Assembly: GCA_026129745.1 (NCBI GenBank)
Contig: JAHCHL010000003.1
Coordinates: 62,001 to 126,000, forward strand
Direction of reading: 5' to 3'
Length of the DNA stretch: 64,000 nt
Source: Fimbriimonadales bacterium
GTDB taxonomy: Bacteria > Armatimonadota > Fimbriimonadia > Fimbriimonadales > ATM1
The notes under the pieces: model-generated
Seen by the model: only the letters and a program-made list of their open reading frames with translations
Databases searched by the model: none
What the model was told of the DNA's origin: nothing
Made by a program: the position numbers and the translations under genes
Shown: piece after piece, positions 18,488-26,943 of the stretch
Layout: every line of letters starts with the position of its first letter
Position numbering within the stretch: the stretch's first letter is position 1

Positions 18488-18862
18488 GTGAAACCCGGAG
18501 CCATCCTGGCCGCCATAGCCGCAATGGCGGGAATAGGCATCAGCATCTTCGCATTCGTTGCAGGAGCGACGCCCTATGTCACCGTCGAAGAGGCCAAGTC
18601 AGACCCCGGACGGAGCGTTCACATCGCTGGCGAGATCCTTCATGACACCGCTCGCCTCGACATCAAGACCGGATTGTTCGTTTTCGACATCAAAGATGAC
18701 GATGGATCGCTCCTGACGGTCGAGTATTCAAAAGGTAAGCCCGGCAACTTCGATTCTGCGCCCAAAGCGTCAGTCCTGGGAGCCTACGAAGGCGGACGGT
18801 TCATAGCGACTCAAATCAAGACGCAGTGTCCAAGCAAATACGAAAGCACACCTAAGAGCTAA
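18488..18862 (+). CDS. ccmE: Cytochrome c maturation protein CcmE, CxxxY type
   Basis: 124 residues: an N-terminal membrane anchor (AILAAIAAMAGIGISIFAFVAGATPYVTVEEA) and an OB-fold periplasmic domain (VHIAGEIL, LFVFDIKDDDGSLLTVEYSKGKPGNF). CcmE holds haem covalently and delivers it to CcmF. Most CcmE use a His in an HxxxY motif; here the position reads CPSKY (C114, Y118), the CxxxY form known from some sulfate reducers and archaea. Start GTG at 18488 with a TAAAAT-like -10 just upstream. ccmF follows after 9 bases, consistent with function. Confidence 0.85.
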   Translation: MKPGAILAAIAAMAGIGISIFAFVAGATPYVTVEEAKSDPGRSVHIAGEILHDTARLDIKTGLFVFDIKDDDGSLLTVEYSKGKPGNFDSAPKASVLGAYEGGRFIATQIKTQCPSKYESTPKS

Positions 18863-18871
18863 CTCTCACCT

Positions 18872-21211
18872 ATGCACGATAATCTTGACCCCGCTCCACA
18901 GTGGGGGCTAACTGTCGGCCTGATCGGCAAGGGCCTTATTTTTGCAGCGATAGTTCTGCTTTCACTTTCTGCTCTGCTTTGGTTTCTCAGAAAGCCGGGA
19001 GCAGCGAAACCTGCCTTTTGGATCGGCGCATTTTGCATCGTCGCTGCGATGGGCTCGCTGATTGCGCTCCTGATGGGCAAACAGTACGAATACCAATACG
19101 TATGGCGAAACACTCAAAACGACATGCCGGCCATTTATCGCTTCTCCGCGGCATGGGCCGCGCAAGAAGGAAGCTTTTTGCTTTGGGCGATGATGAGCGC
19201 GATCGTTGCTGCCATCGCCGCGCCGTTCACACGAGATAACCGACGATGGTTTACCATCATCGCATCTTGTGCGATCATCTTTCAACTGTCGATTCTCGCC
19301 TACGAATCGCCCTTCAAAATTCATCCTGAACTCTTAGAAGCGGCGCAAAACGGAGTGATCCTGCTGCCTCCTGACGGCAACGGACTCAATCCGACATTGA
19401 TGAACTATTGGATGGCGATCCACCCATGGGTTATTTTCATCGGATTCGGCAGCCTCTTGACTCTGTTCGCATGGGCATTTGCAGCAATCCTCGACCGCGA
19501 CGCCGTCAGCTGGATCCCGCGAGCAAGGCCGTTCGCTCTCTTCTCGATGACTTTGACGGGACTCGGCTTGACCATGGGCGGGCTGTGGGCCTATGAGACG
19601 CTCGGCTGGGGCGGGTTCTGGGCGTGGGACCCCGTCGAAAACGTGAGTCTCGTTCCATTCATTGCAGCAGTTGCGCTTGTCCATGGGATGTACCTTCAAT
19701 CGCATCGAGGCGTTTGGGCAAGATGGAATCTCTTTCTCGCGATGCTGACTTTCGCTTGGTTCGTTTACGGAACCTACCTAACGCGAAGCGGCGCACTCGT
19801 CAACGTTAGCGTCCACAGCTTCGCAGAAATGAACCAAGGCGCACACGGTGTGTTGTTGGCGATGGTGTCGATTGTCTGGGCTGTAACGATCATCGGCGCG
19901 ATCTATGCAGCCCTTGCAAAGAACATTCGCTTGCCTGAATCAAAAAATGAAGGGCCTCGTGGAGTCGGAATGAGGCTCGGTGTGTTCTTTGTATACACGA
20001 TCGGCCTGATGGCGGCGTTCGGAATGTCGTTGCCGTTTTTCGCGACACTGTTCGGATTTCAATCCAAAATCGTTGAAGAAGAAAGATATAACCAAATTGT
20101 CGCTTGGGCGTTCGTCCCGACGATGATCCTGATGGCAGTTGTGCCGTTTCTCGGCTGGAAAAAGAACCCGGCCCGGACAAGCGCATTGTCGATAGTGGCC
20201 TGGCTGTCTGTCGGTTTGACGGGTGCGATGACGTTCTGGATCGTAAGAGGCGGAATGACTATCGCAAACGACGACAAACTTCCGACCATCAAACTCATTC
20301 TCTACTTCTTTTTGATTTGGGTTACGTTGTTTGCAATCTCAGGCAATGCGTTTCGAATATACGAGCGAATAAAAGCGAAGACTTGGAACATAGGGCCGTA
20401 CATCACGCACGCCGGCGTTTCAATCCTTTTGCTCGGATTGATTGTTTCGCACGTTTTCGAAAAGAAGGGCGAAGCCTACATCTCGACAACCGAAGCAGGC
20501 CCATTCAACCTCGCACCAGGAAAACGCTACCTGGCGACGCTCGATCCAAAGTGGATGGAGACTTTCCTAACCGAAGAAGTGACCGATCCCAACCATCGTC
20601 TCCACTTCACGATGCTTCATATCGACGCATCCAAACAGGCGCCCTTCAATCCTATCTTCTACTTCAATGAGAGAGACGGAAACTTTGTCATCCGCCCGGT
20701 CATCATGCGCAGACCGCTCTACGACCTCTACTTTTTCGTCAAAAGCCTGCTCGTAGCGTATGGCGATCCGATTCAACTGAAGCCAGGCGAAACAAAGCAA
20801 GTTGCCGGATTCACCGTTACGTTCATTCGGCCAACGATGTCGGGAGAGCCGGGTCAGCCTGGAACCACATTTGGCGCAGAACTGAAAATCGAAAACGAAA
20901 CCATGACGACGACGGTGATGCCGACAATCGAACTCGGCGAAGGCGGAAGAATCAACCGGCCCATAGCGCCCGTTTTCGAAGACCTCAATGTCGTACTCGA
21001 AGGTCTCGACGCGAATACGCAGACCGCGACTGTATCGCTCAATTTGCCCGAACCCCTCTTTGCTACGGAGCTGTTCTTCAAACCGCTGACGGTACTGGTT
21101 TGGATCGGGACGGGTATGATGACGCTCGGTGGATTTATCACCATAAACCGGCGACGAAAAGACGCCAAAAGACTTCAACAAGAAGCCGATGCGACTGATC
21201 CAACTGCTTAA
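18872..21211 (+). CDS. ccmF: Cytochrome c haem lyase subunit CcmF
   Basis: 779-residue membrane protein that attaches haem to apocytochrome c in the periplasm. The tryptophan-rich WWD haem-handling domain is clear (GWGGFWAWDPVENVSLVPF, about 245-263), with YLTRSGALVNVSVHSFAE further on and many transmembrane helices. The C-terminal region has a soluble periplasmic domain and a final membrane helix. It follows ccmE and overlaps panD by 23 bases. Other ccm genes (ccmABCGH) are not in the window. Confidence 0.95.
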   Translation: MHDNLDPAPQWGLTVGLIGKGLIFAAIVLLSLSALLWFLRKPGAAKPAFWIGAFCIVAAMGSLIALLMGKQYEYQYVWRNTQNDMPAIYRFSAAWAAQEGSFLLWAMMSAIVAAIAAPFTRDNRRWFTIIASCAIIFQLSILAYESPFKIHPELLEAAQNGVILLPPDGNGLNPTLMNYWMAIHPWVIFIGFGSLLTLFAWAFAAILDRDAVSWIPRARPFALFSMTLTGLGLTMGGLWAYETLGWGGFWAWDPVENVSLVPFIAAVALVHGMYLQSHRGVWARWNLFLAMLTFAWFVYGTYLTRSGALVNVSVHSFAEMNQGAHGVLLAMVSIVWAVTIIGAIYAALAKNIRLPESKNEGPRGVGMRLGVFFVYTIGLMAAFGMSLPFFATLFGFQSKIVEEERYNQIVAWAFVPTMILMAVVPFLGWKKNPARTSALSIVAWLSVGLTGAMTFWIVRGGMTIANDDKLPTIKLILYFFLIWVTLFAISGNAFRIYERIKAKTWNIGPYITHAGVSILLLGLIVSHVFEKKGEAYISTTEAGPFNLAPGKRYLATLDPKWMETFLTEEVTDPNHRLHFTMLHIDASKQAPFNPIFYFNERDGNFVIRPVIMRRPLYDLYFFVKSLLVAYGDPIQLKPGETKQVAGFTVTFIRPTMSGEPGQPGTTFGAELKIENETMTTTVMPTIELGEGGRINRPIAPVFEDLNVVLEGLDANTQTATVSLNLPEPLFATELFFKPLTVLVWIGTGMMTLGGFITINRRRKDAKRLQQEADATDPTA

Positions 21212-21551
21212 AGCCAAAGTCCATCACGCGCGTGTGACCTACGCAAATCCGGACTACGTCGGAAGCATAGAAATGTGCCCCGATGTCATGGAACGCGTCG
21301 GATTGCAAAACGGTGAGTTCGTCAATATTTGGGATGTCGACAACGCGGAACGATTCTCGACCTATTGCTTTGCGGGCGAAAAGCGAACGTTCGGCGTCAA
21401 CGGAGCCGCAGCGCACAAAGTGCGGGTCGGCGATAGGTTGATCATTGCTGCGTTCACTTGGACCGACGAAGAAGTGACTCCCAAAATCGTCTTACTCGAC
21501 GAGAACAACGCGATCATTCGCGATATGGTGCCCTATGACAGAAACGGTTGA
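21189..21551 (+). CDS. panD: Aspartate 1-decarboxylase
   Basis: 120 residues. Makes beta-alanine for pantothenate. The self-cleavage site Gly25-Ser26 (YVGSIEM) that creates the pyruvoyl group is present, as are RFSTYCF and the NGAAAHKV loop; the start LLKAKVHHARVT is typical. It sits between ccmF (23-base overlap) and pyrE (17-base overlap), away from panB and panC at the right edge of the window, so the pantothenate genes are split. Confidence 0.94.
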   Translation: MRLIQLLKAKVHHARVTYANPDYVGSIEMCPDVMERVGLQNGEFVNIWDVDNAERFSTYCFAGEKRTFGVNGAAAHKVRVGDRLIIAAFTWTDEEVTPKIVLLDENNAIIRDMVPYDRNG

Positions 21552-22110
21552 TCTGCTCAAACTTCTCGAAGACTCCGGAGCAATCCTGAAAGGCCATTTT
21601 AAGCTCACTTCGGGCCGGCACAGCGACACCTACTTCGAAAAATTCCGCGTTCTCGAACGACCCGATGTGATTGAAGCGGTCGCCAAAACGATTGCTGAAA
21701 GGTTCAAAGATAGCGGTGCCGAAGTGGTCGTCGGACCAACAACGGGCGGCATCATCATCGCATTCGAAGTCGCGCGGCAGATGAAACTGAAATCGCTATA
21801 CGTCGAGCGTGAAGACGGGCGCCGCGTCTTGCGGAGGGGGGCAGAGATCGCGCCCGGAACGAAGGCGCTGGTCGTCGACGATGTGTTGACAACGGGTGGA
21901 AGTGTTTGTGAAGTGATCGCGCTCCTTAAGAACAGAGGCGCAGAAATCGTCGGTGTCGCAGTGCTGGTTGACCGCAGCGAAAGCCAAATCGACTTCGGCG
22001 CGCCCTACTTCGCAGGTGTCAAAGTCGAAGCGAAAAGCTATGCGCCCGACGAATTGCCGGATTCGCTGAAAGCGATTCCGATCGATCAGCCTGGCAGCCG
22101 AAGTTTGTAA
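21535..22110 (+). CDS. pyrE: Orotate phosphoribosyltransferase
   Basis: 191 residues. Converts orotate and PRPP to OMP. The N-terminal GHFKLTSGRHSDTYFEKF and the PRPP loop ALVVDDVLTTGGSVCEV are diagnostic of PyrE. It overlaps panD by 17 bases and ends the ccmE-ccmF-panD-pyrE operon, far from pyrRBC at 5-8 kb. Start ATG at 21535. Confidence 0.95.
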   Translation: MTETVDLLKLLEDSGAILKGHFKLTSGRHSDTYFEKFRVLERPDVIEAVAKTIAERFKDSGAEVVVGPTTGGIIIAFEVARQMKLKSLYVEREDGRRVLRRGAEIAPGTKALVVDDVLTTGGSVCEVIALLKNRGAEIVGVAVLVDRSESQIDFGAPYFAGVKVEAKSYAPDELPDSLKAIPIDQPGSRSL

Positions 22111-22149
22111 GCACAATGACCTGCCATCGGTATAATCCTTAGCCCGCGT

Positions 22150-22235
22150 GCCGAAGTGGCGGAATGGCAGACGCAGCGGTCTCAAAAACCGCCGGGGGCA
22201 ACCCCGTGCGAGTTCGACTCTCGCCTTCGGCACCA
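22150..22235 (+). tRNA. tRNA-Leu (CAA anticodon)
   Basis: 86-base class II tRNA. The acceptor pairs GCCGAAG with CTTCGGC, the anticodon stem GCGGT/ACCGC encloses CTCAAAA (anticodon CAA), a long variable arm follows, and CCA is encoded at 22233-22235. A TATAAT box lies at 22131-22136. Confidence 0.97.
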
Positions 22236-22240
22236 ACTCC

Positions 22241-22279
22241 AAAAAGAAAAACGCCGAGCCCGACGACATCGGACTCGGC
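22241..22279 (-). terminator. Rho-independent terminator of the WD40 gene
   Basis: Hairpin with stems GCCGAG/CTCGGC and CCGA/TCGG (22253-22279). Read on the minus strand it is followed by a T-rich run (22252-22241). It ends transcription 11 bases after the WD40 gene and abuts tRNA-Leu on the other strand. Confidence 0.8.
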
Positions 22280-22289
22280 AAAAAATTGA

Positions 22290-23201
22290 TTACTTGACTT
22301 GGTAAACGCGAACCAAGTTGTATTCGTTGATCGTTGCAAGCATGGTGCTGCTCGCGTTCCAAGCAAGTCGAGAACCGATCCACGACATGCCGGTCAACTT
22401 CGCTTCTTGCTTAAGTGTGCTCGCATTCCAAAGAATGACGGTCGCGTCCGATGAAGAACTCGCGAACCACTTACCGTTCGGACTGTATCTCACATACATC
22501 ACATAGTCTTCATGCCCGCTGAGGTACGAGATTCGATTGTTGGTTTTCAAGTCCCATACGGCAAGCCGCTTGTCGCGACCCGCAGATACGGCGCGCGTAT
22601 AGGCCGCATTCGCCGATGCGTCCTGTGCGCCCCCGTAATGCCCGCCGAATGTCCTGATCAATTGGCCGTTCGATGCGTTGTAAATGGACATGCCTTTGCC
22701 GAGCGTCCCAACAACGACCTTGGTGCCATCAGAGGTGAATTCCGCACCGTAAAGGTTGACGCCATTTCCGCGAATCGTCAAAACGGTCTGCCTGGTGTTC
22801 AGATCCCAAATTCTTACCGTATCATCGTCGGAAGTGCTCATCAACCGTGTGCCCGCTTTGTTGAACGAGAGGTTGTTCACGGCCCGGCTGTGTCCAGTAA
22901 GCGAAAACTGAGTGTTGTTGCTCAGATTCCAAATGGTGATTCGGCCATTCTCTGCTCCGCCTGCGATCGAGCCGCCCTTCGGGTTATACGCAACCGACTG
23001 CAGCGCAAAAGCCCGGCCCTCCTGCCTGAGGGTCCTTTCCAGTTTGAGGCCGGCACCGTAGATGCGGAGCGTCATATCGCCATGCCCTACGGCAAGCTGG
23101 TTGCCGGTCGGGGCGAAAGCCATGCAGTTCGCATCGGGGCGAATAGTCCCGATCGACTGGAGAGTGACGGCGGCGAGGCCTACTGAAACAATAGTCAACA
23201 T
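22290..23201 (-). CDS. WD40-repeat beta-propeller protein, probably exported
   Basis: 303 residues. A short hydrophobic N-terminus (MLTIVSVGLAAVTLQS) is followed by about seven WD40-like repeats, with blades ending in RITIWNL, TVRIWDL, RLAVWDL and TVILWNA and GH dipeptides (LTGHSRAVNNLSF, LSGHEDYVMYVRY). This should be one seven-bladed propeller used as a binding platform; the partner is unknown. A strong ribosome site AAGGAGG lies 8 bases before the ATG at 23201. Followed by a good terminator, so it is a single-gene unit. Confidence 0.88.
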   Translation of the reverse strand: MLTIVSVGLAAVTLQSIGTIRPDANCMAFAPTGNQLAVGHGDMTLRIYGAGLKLERTLRQEGRAFALQSVAYNPKGGSIAGGAENGRITIWNLSNNTQFSLTGHSRAVNNLSFNKAGTRLMSTSDDDTVRIWDLNTRQTVLTIRGNGVNLYGAEFTSDGTKVVVGTLGKGMSIYNASNGQLIRTFGGHYGGAQDASANAAYTRAVSAGRDKRLAVWDLKTNNRISYLSGHEDYVMYVRYSPNGKWFASSSSDATVILWNASTLKQEAKLTGMSWIGSRLAWNASSTMLATINEYNLVRVYQVK

Positions 23202-23263
23202 GCTTAGATCCTCCTTGATCTGATTACGTCCATTTCGACGAAAACGGGTGCTCGAAGTGTCGG

Positions 23264-25927
23264 CTAATTCGCCACAACGTTGACGACTTTATCCGGCACC
23301 ACGATCACCTTTCGAACGGTCTTGCCCTCCGTGTGCTGGGCGACCTTCTCATGCGCAAGAGCCAGTCTCTCGGCCTCATCCTTCGACAAGCCTGCTGGCA
23401 CGTCCATGTTCGCCCGGACCTTGCCGTTCACCTGGATGACGATCGTCACGGTCTGCTTGACCAAAAATCGCTCATCGTAACTGGGCCAATCGGCCTGGTA
23501 GGTGAATAGGTCGAATCCGTAAGATTCCCAAATTTCATCTGCCGAATGGGGCGCGATCGGAGCGAGCAGCAAGATTAGCGTTTCGATCGCCTCCGACATC
23601 ACCAACTTTGTCTCCGCACGTGAGTAGTCCGCAGACTTCGCGAAGTCCCCAATCGAGTTTCGAAACTCCATGAGCGACGAAACCGCCGTGTTGAACGCGA
23701 AAGCCTCGATGTCGTCGCTCACCTTCTTGATGGCGAAATGTGTGCTCCGACGAAGTTCAGTTTCCTCAGAATTCGTTTCAGCGGATCTCAGGCCGCTCCG
23801 CCAGTTCGGCTCGAAATGATCGCGAAACTCGTCCGTGAGTTTGAAAACTCGGTGCAAGAAGTTGATCGCTCCGCCGATGCGCTCCTCAGACCACTGGATC
23901 GTTGCGCTGAATGGAGCCTCGAAAAGTTCGTAAACGCGCAACGCATCCGCGCCGTACTTCTCGACAGCTTCGTCTGGCGTGACGACGTTGCCCTTCGACT
24001 TGCTCATCTTTTCCCACCGCCAGAACACATCGCTTTCCGGCAGCGATTGCGCTTCTTCGTAAGTTATCTGAATCCCTTCTTCGCCAATGCGCAGAGTTTC
24101 GTTTGCGCGAGGTTTTCGAAACGGCGTCGGAGCAAGCAGCATGCCTTGATTCCGCAATAATGCGAACGGTTCCTTGCAAGGCACAAGCCCTTCGTCGTAA
24201 AGCACCTTCGTCCAAAAGCGAGCATATAGCAAATGCATCACCGCATGTTCCGCCCCCCCCACATAGCAATCGACTGGCATCCAGTAATTGACCTTGTCCA
24301 TGTCCCATGCGCGTTCGTTGTTGTGTGGATCGGTGAATCGCAAGAAGTACCACGATGAGCAGGCGAATCCACCCATCGTGTCCGTTTCACGTTTGGCAGG
24401 CCGTCCTTTCGAGTCCGTAGTGTTCACAAACTCCGCGATGGCCGATAACGGACTTTCTCCCGTCTCGGTAGGCTCATAATGATCGACCTCTGGAAGCAAA
24501 ACGGGCAGTTGTTCCTCAGGAACGAGTTCGATCTCACCATCTTCCGTGTGAATCACAGGAATCGGACTGCCCCAATAGCGCTGCCGGCTGATCAGCCAAT
24601 CGCGCAAACGATAGTTCACTTTTCGTTCGCCGATTCCCTGTGATTCGACCCATTCACCCATCTTTAGCTGTGCTTCTTCACACCCAAGACCAGAAAAATC
24701 GCCAGACGAAACCAAGACTCCGTCTTCCGACACAAACGGCAGTTCGACTTCGGTCATGCTTTCCGGTGCGATCACTTGCCGGATTTCGAGATCGTGCTTC
24801 ATCGCGAACTCATAGTCGCGTTCGTCATGACCAGGCACCGCCATGATCGCACCCGTTCCATATCCCATCAAAACGTAGTCCGCGATCCAAATGGGCACAT
24901 GCTCGTTCGTGAACGGGTTCCTGGCGAATGCGCCGGTAAAGACACCCGTCTTGACTCGACCCGTCGCTAAGCGATCCTGATCCGACATCCGCTTCGCATT
25001 CTCGACATATTCCGAAACTTCACGATGTCGATGAACCGGAACGATCTCTGCAACAAGCGGATGCTCCGGTGCCAGAACGCAAAACGTCGCTCCATAGACA
25101 GTGTCGATTCTTGTTGTGAAAACGCGAAAACTCCGCTCGTCGATCGGCATAAACTCCGTGTGGGTTACCGTCGCATTTTCGTTGTGCTCGACTCTTGGTG
25201 CACCAACCTCAGCCCGCGATACTTGCCAAGTGAATTCGACGCCTTCTGACTTGCCGATCCAATTGCGCTGCATCTGCTTGATGCCTTCCGGCCAATCCAA
25301 TTCTTCCAAGTCGGCAAGCAGGCGGTCCGCATACGCCGTGATCCGAAAGAACCACTGTTTTAACATCCGCTTTTCGACAGGAGTCCCGCAACGCCAGCAA
25401 AGACCGCCCTCGACTTCTTCATTGGCAAGAACAGTCTTGTCTTTCGGACACCAGTTGGCCGGATAATCCCCGTGATACGCTAATCCCTTCTTGTAAAGAA
25501 GTTGGAAGATCCACTGCGTCCACTTGTAAAAGTCAGGCGACGAACTGTTGATCTCGCGACTCCAATCATACGAAATCCCAACCAAATCCTCTTGGCGTTT
25601 GTATGTCTCCGCATACTCGCGCACCATCTTCGCAGGATGGGTCTTCTTTGCGATCGCTTCGTTTTCAGCAGGCAATCCGAATGCATCCCAACCCATCGGA
25701 TGCAAAACGTTGAAGCCCTGCATGCGCTTCATCCGGCAAAGAACATCCGATGGAATGTAATTTCGCAAATGCCCAACACTTAGCCCAGCACCGCTCGGAT
25801 AAGGGAAAAACTCCAATCCATAGAACTTCTGCCTGCCGGGATCTTCGCGCGTGCGAAAGAGGTCAGCTTCCTTCCATCGCTTGCGCCACTTTGCTTCGAA
25901 TTCTTTAGGCTCGTATCGAGAGGGCAT
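23264..25927 (-). CDS. leuS: Leucyl-tRNA synthetase
   Basis: 887 residues. Class I synthetase with the HIGH-type motif PYPSGAGLSVGHLRNY near residue 42, a CP1 editing domain, a zinc-like CWRCGTP segment, KMSKSKGNVVTPDEA, and a C-terminal anticodon/LeuS domain ending TIVIQVNGKVRANMDVP. Start ATG at 25927 gives the usual MPSRYEPKEFEAKWRKRW beginning. Separate from the WD40 gene by 62 bases. Confidence 0.97.
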   Translation of the reverse strand: MPSRYEPKEFEAKWRKRWKEADLFRTREDPGRQKFYGLEFFPYPSGAGLSVGHLRNYIPSDVLCRMKRMQGFNVLHPMGWDAFGLPAENEAIAKKTHPAKMVREYAETYKRQEDLVGISYDWSREINSSSPDFYKWTQWIFQLLYKKGLAYHGDYPANWCPKDKTVLANEEVEGGLCWRCGTPVEKRMLKQWFFRITAYADRLLADLEELDWPEGIKQMQRNWIGKSEGVEFTWQVSRAEVGAPRVEHNENATVTHTEFMPIDERSFRVFTTRIDTVYGATFCVLAPEHPLVAEIVPVHRHREVSEYVENAKRMSDQDRLATGRVKTGVFTGAFARNPFTNEHVPIWIADYVLMGYGTGAIMAVPGHDERDYEFAMKHDLEIRQVIAPESMTEVELPFVSEDGVLVSSGDFSGLGCEEAQLKMGEWVESQGIGERKVNYRLRDWLISRQRYWGSPIPVIHTEDGEIELVPEEQLPVLLPEVDHYEPTETGESPLSAIAEFVNTTDSKGRPAKRETDTMGGFACSSWYFLRFTDPHNNERAWDMDKVNYWMPVDCYVGGAEHAVMHLLYARFWTKVLYDEGLVPCKEPFALLRNQGMLLAPTPFRKPRANETLRIGEEGIQITYEEAQSLPESDVFWRWEKMSKSKGNVVTPDEAVEKYGADALRVYELFEAPFSATIQWSEERIGGAINFLHRVFKLTDEFRDHFEPNWRSGLRSAETNSEETELRRSTHFAIKKVSDDIEAFAFNTAVSSLMEFRNSIGDFAKSADYSRAETKLVMSEAIETLILLLAPIAPHSADEIWESYGFDLFTYQADWPSYDERFLVKQTVTIVIQVNGKVRANMDVPAGLSKDEAERLALAHEKVAQHTEGKTVRKVIVVPDKVVNVVAN

Positions 25928-25985
25928 GGGAGACTGCGATTATGGCCGCGCACCCCTGGCCCAATTCATAGTTACCTCCGAAAAG

Positions 25986-25999
25986 TGGTGATAACACCA
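25986..25999. promoter_or_regulatory. Possible operator before the wHTH gene
   Basis: A short palindrome TGGTGATAACACCA sits 26 bases before the wHTH start, and another TGTGGT half-site follows at about 26005. Autoregulation by the wHTH protein is plausible but only inferred. Confidence 0.3.
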
Positions 26000-26024
26000 A
26001 ATAGATGTGGTATATGGAGCCGAA

Positions 26025-26366
26025 ATGATTGACGTCGTTGAGCCATCTAAGCTGTTTGGATCTCGGGTGCGGACCGAGGTCCTCCTTCTCATTGCCATCC
26101 TCGAAGAAACCTACGCCTCTGAACTTGCTGCGATCTCCCAGCGACGCCTGTACTCGGTCCAGAGGGTTGTCGAGGCATTGGAAAGGGAGGGAATCGTCGT
26201 CGGTAGGGTCAGTGGAAGAGAGCGGCGATTGGTTATCAATCCTCGGTTGCCATTCCGGAAAGAGTTGCTGGCACTGCTTGTGAGGATGATGGTTCAAGAA
26301 CAGTCGTTGATGGAGACCATCAATAGCATGCGAAGACTCCCGAGACGCAAAGGCAAACAACTGTGA
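26025..26366 (+). CDS. Winged helix-turn-helix protein, likely antitoxin/regulator of the downstream NTase
   Basis: 113 residues from the ATG at 26025, which has a GGAG ribosome site 6 bases ahead; an upstream ATG-like start at 26007 is less likely. The sequence reads as a winged helix: FGSRVRTEVLLLIAILEETYASELAAI, then RLYSVQRVVEALEREGIVVGRV and a basic wing SGRERRLVINPR. It overlaps the NTase gene by 4 bases (GTGA). The small size, tight pairing and possible operator suggest a DNA-binding antitoxin, in the manner of AbiEi, but there is no recognisable AbiEi C-terminal domain. Confidence 0.65.
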   Translation: MIDVVEPSKLFGSRVRTEVLLLIAILEETYASELAAISQRRLYSVQRVVEALEREGIVVGRVSGRERRLVINPRLPFRKELLALLVRMMVQEQSLMETINSMRRLPRRKGKQL

Positions 26367-26908
26367 AGATCAATGTGCACACATCGCTTCGTGCCGTTGC
26401 ATTCTTGAGTGGCACACAAATGCGTCAGGCAGGATACTGCGTAATTCGAACTGGAGGAAGCGCCGCGACCAGTTACGCTCCAAACCACGACCAGTCGATC
26501 GACTTAGACTTCATGATTGAGTTTGCGGAAAGCAGTAGCAAAGGTAGCGTAGTGCTGAATTCGCATGGATACCGAGTTGAGAACAGTATCTTCTTCGACG
26601 AATCAGATCCTTACACAGTTGGTTTTGTCAGAGGTCCCATCATGATTGGAGAAGATGAGGTGCGAGCGTGCAACACTTTGCGAGAGCGCAACTGTCAACT
26701 CAATGTCCTCACTCCGACCGACTGTGTGCGGGATCGCCTCGCGCCGTTCACGTTCTATCGTGATCGCTCATCCCTGCAACAGGCGCCTTGGGTCGCAAAC
26801 GAGCAGTGGGATTCAATGGACCTCGAGGCGATCGAACGCTGGTGCCGCCGGGAAGGCGAGAAGGAGAGATTCGAACAGTTCGCTCAATGGCTCAACCCAA
26901 CCCCTTGA
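26363..26908 (+). CDS. Nucleotidyltransferase-fold protein (AbiEii/MNT-like), putative toxin
   Basis: 181 residues, start GTG at 26363. The NTase signature is visible: a GGS motif followed by a paired Asp (RTGGSAATSY at 29-38, then SIDLDF with D47 and D49). The C-terminal half has TPTDCVRDRLAPFTFYRDR and DLEAIERWCRREGEKERFEQF, features seen in uncharacterised AbiEii-like families. AbiEii toxins transfer nucleotides to RNA; whether this protein does is not known. Coupled to the upstream wHTH protein; the AAA ATPase starts close to its end. Confidence 0.65.
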   Translation: MKINVHTSLRAVAFLSGTQMRQAGYCVIRTGGSAATSYAPNHDQSIDLDFMIEFAESSSKGSVVLNSHGYRVENSIFFDESDPYTVGFVRGPIMIGEDEVRACNTLRERNCQLNVLTPTDCVRDRLAPFTFYRDRSSLQQAPWVANEQWDSMDLEAIERWCRREGEKERFEQFAQWLNPTP

Positions 26909-26943
26909 TCCCCGGTATTCTCCTATTCCACGCAAATTCCGTC

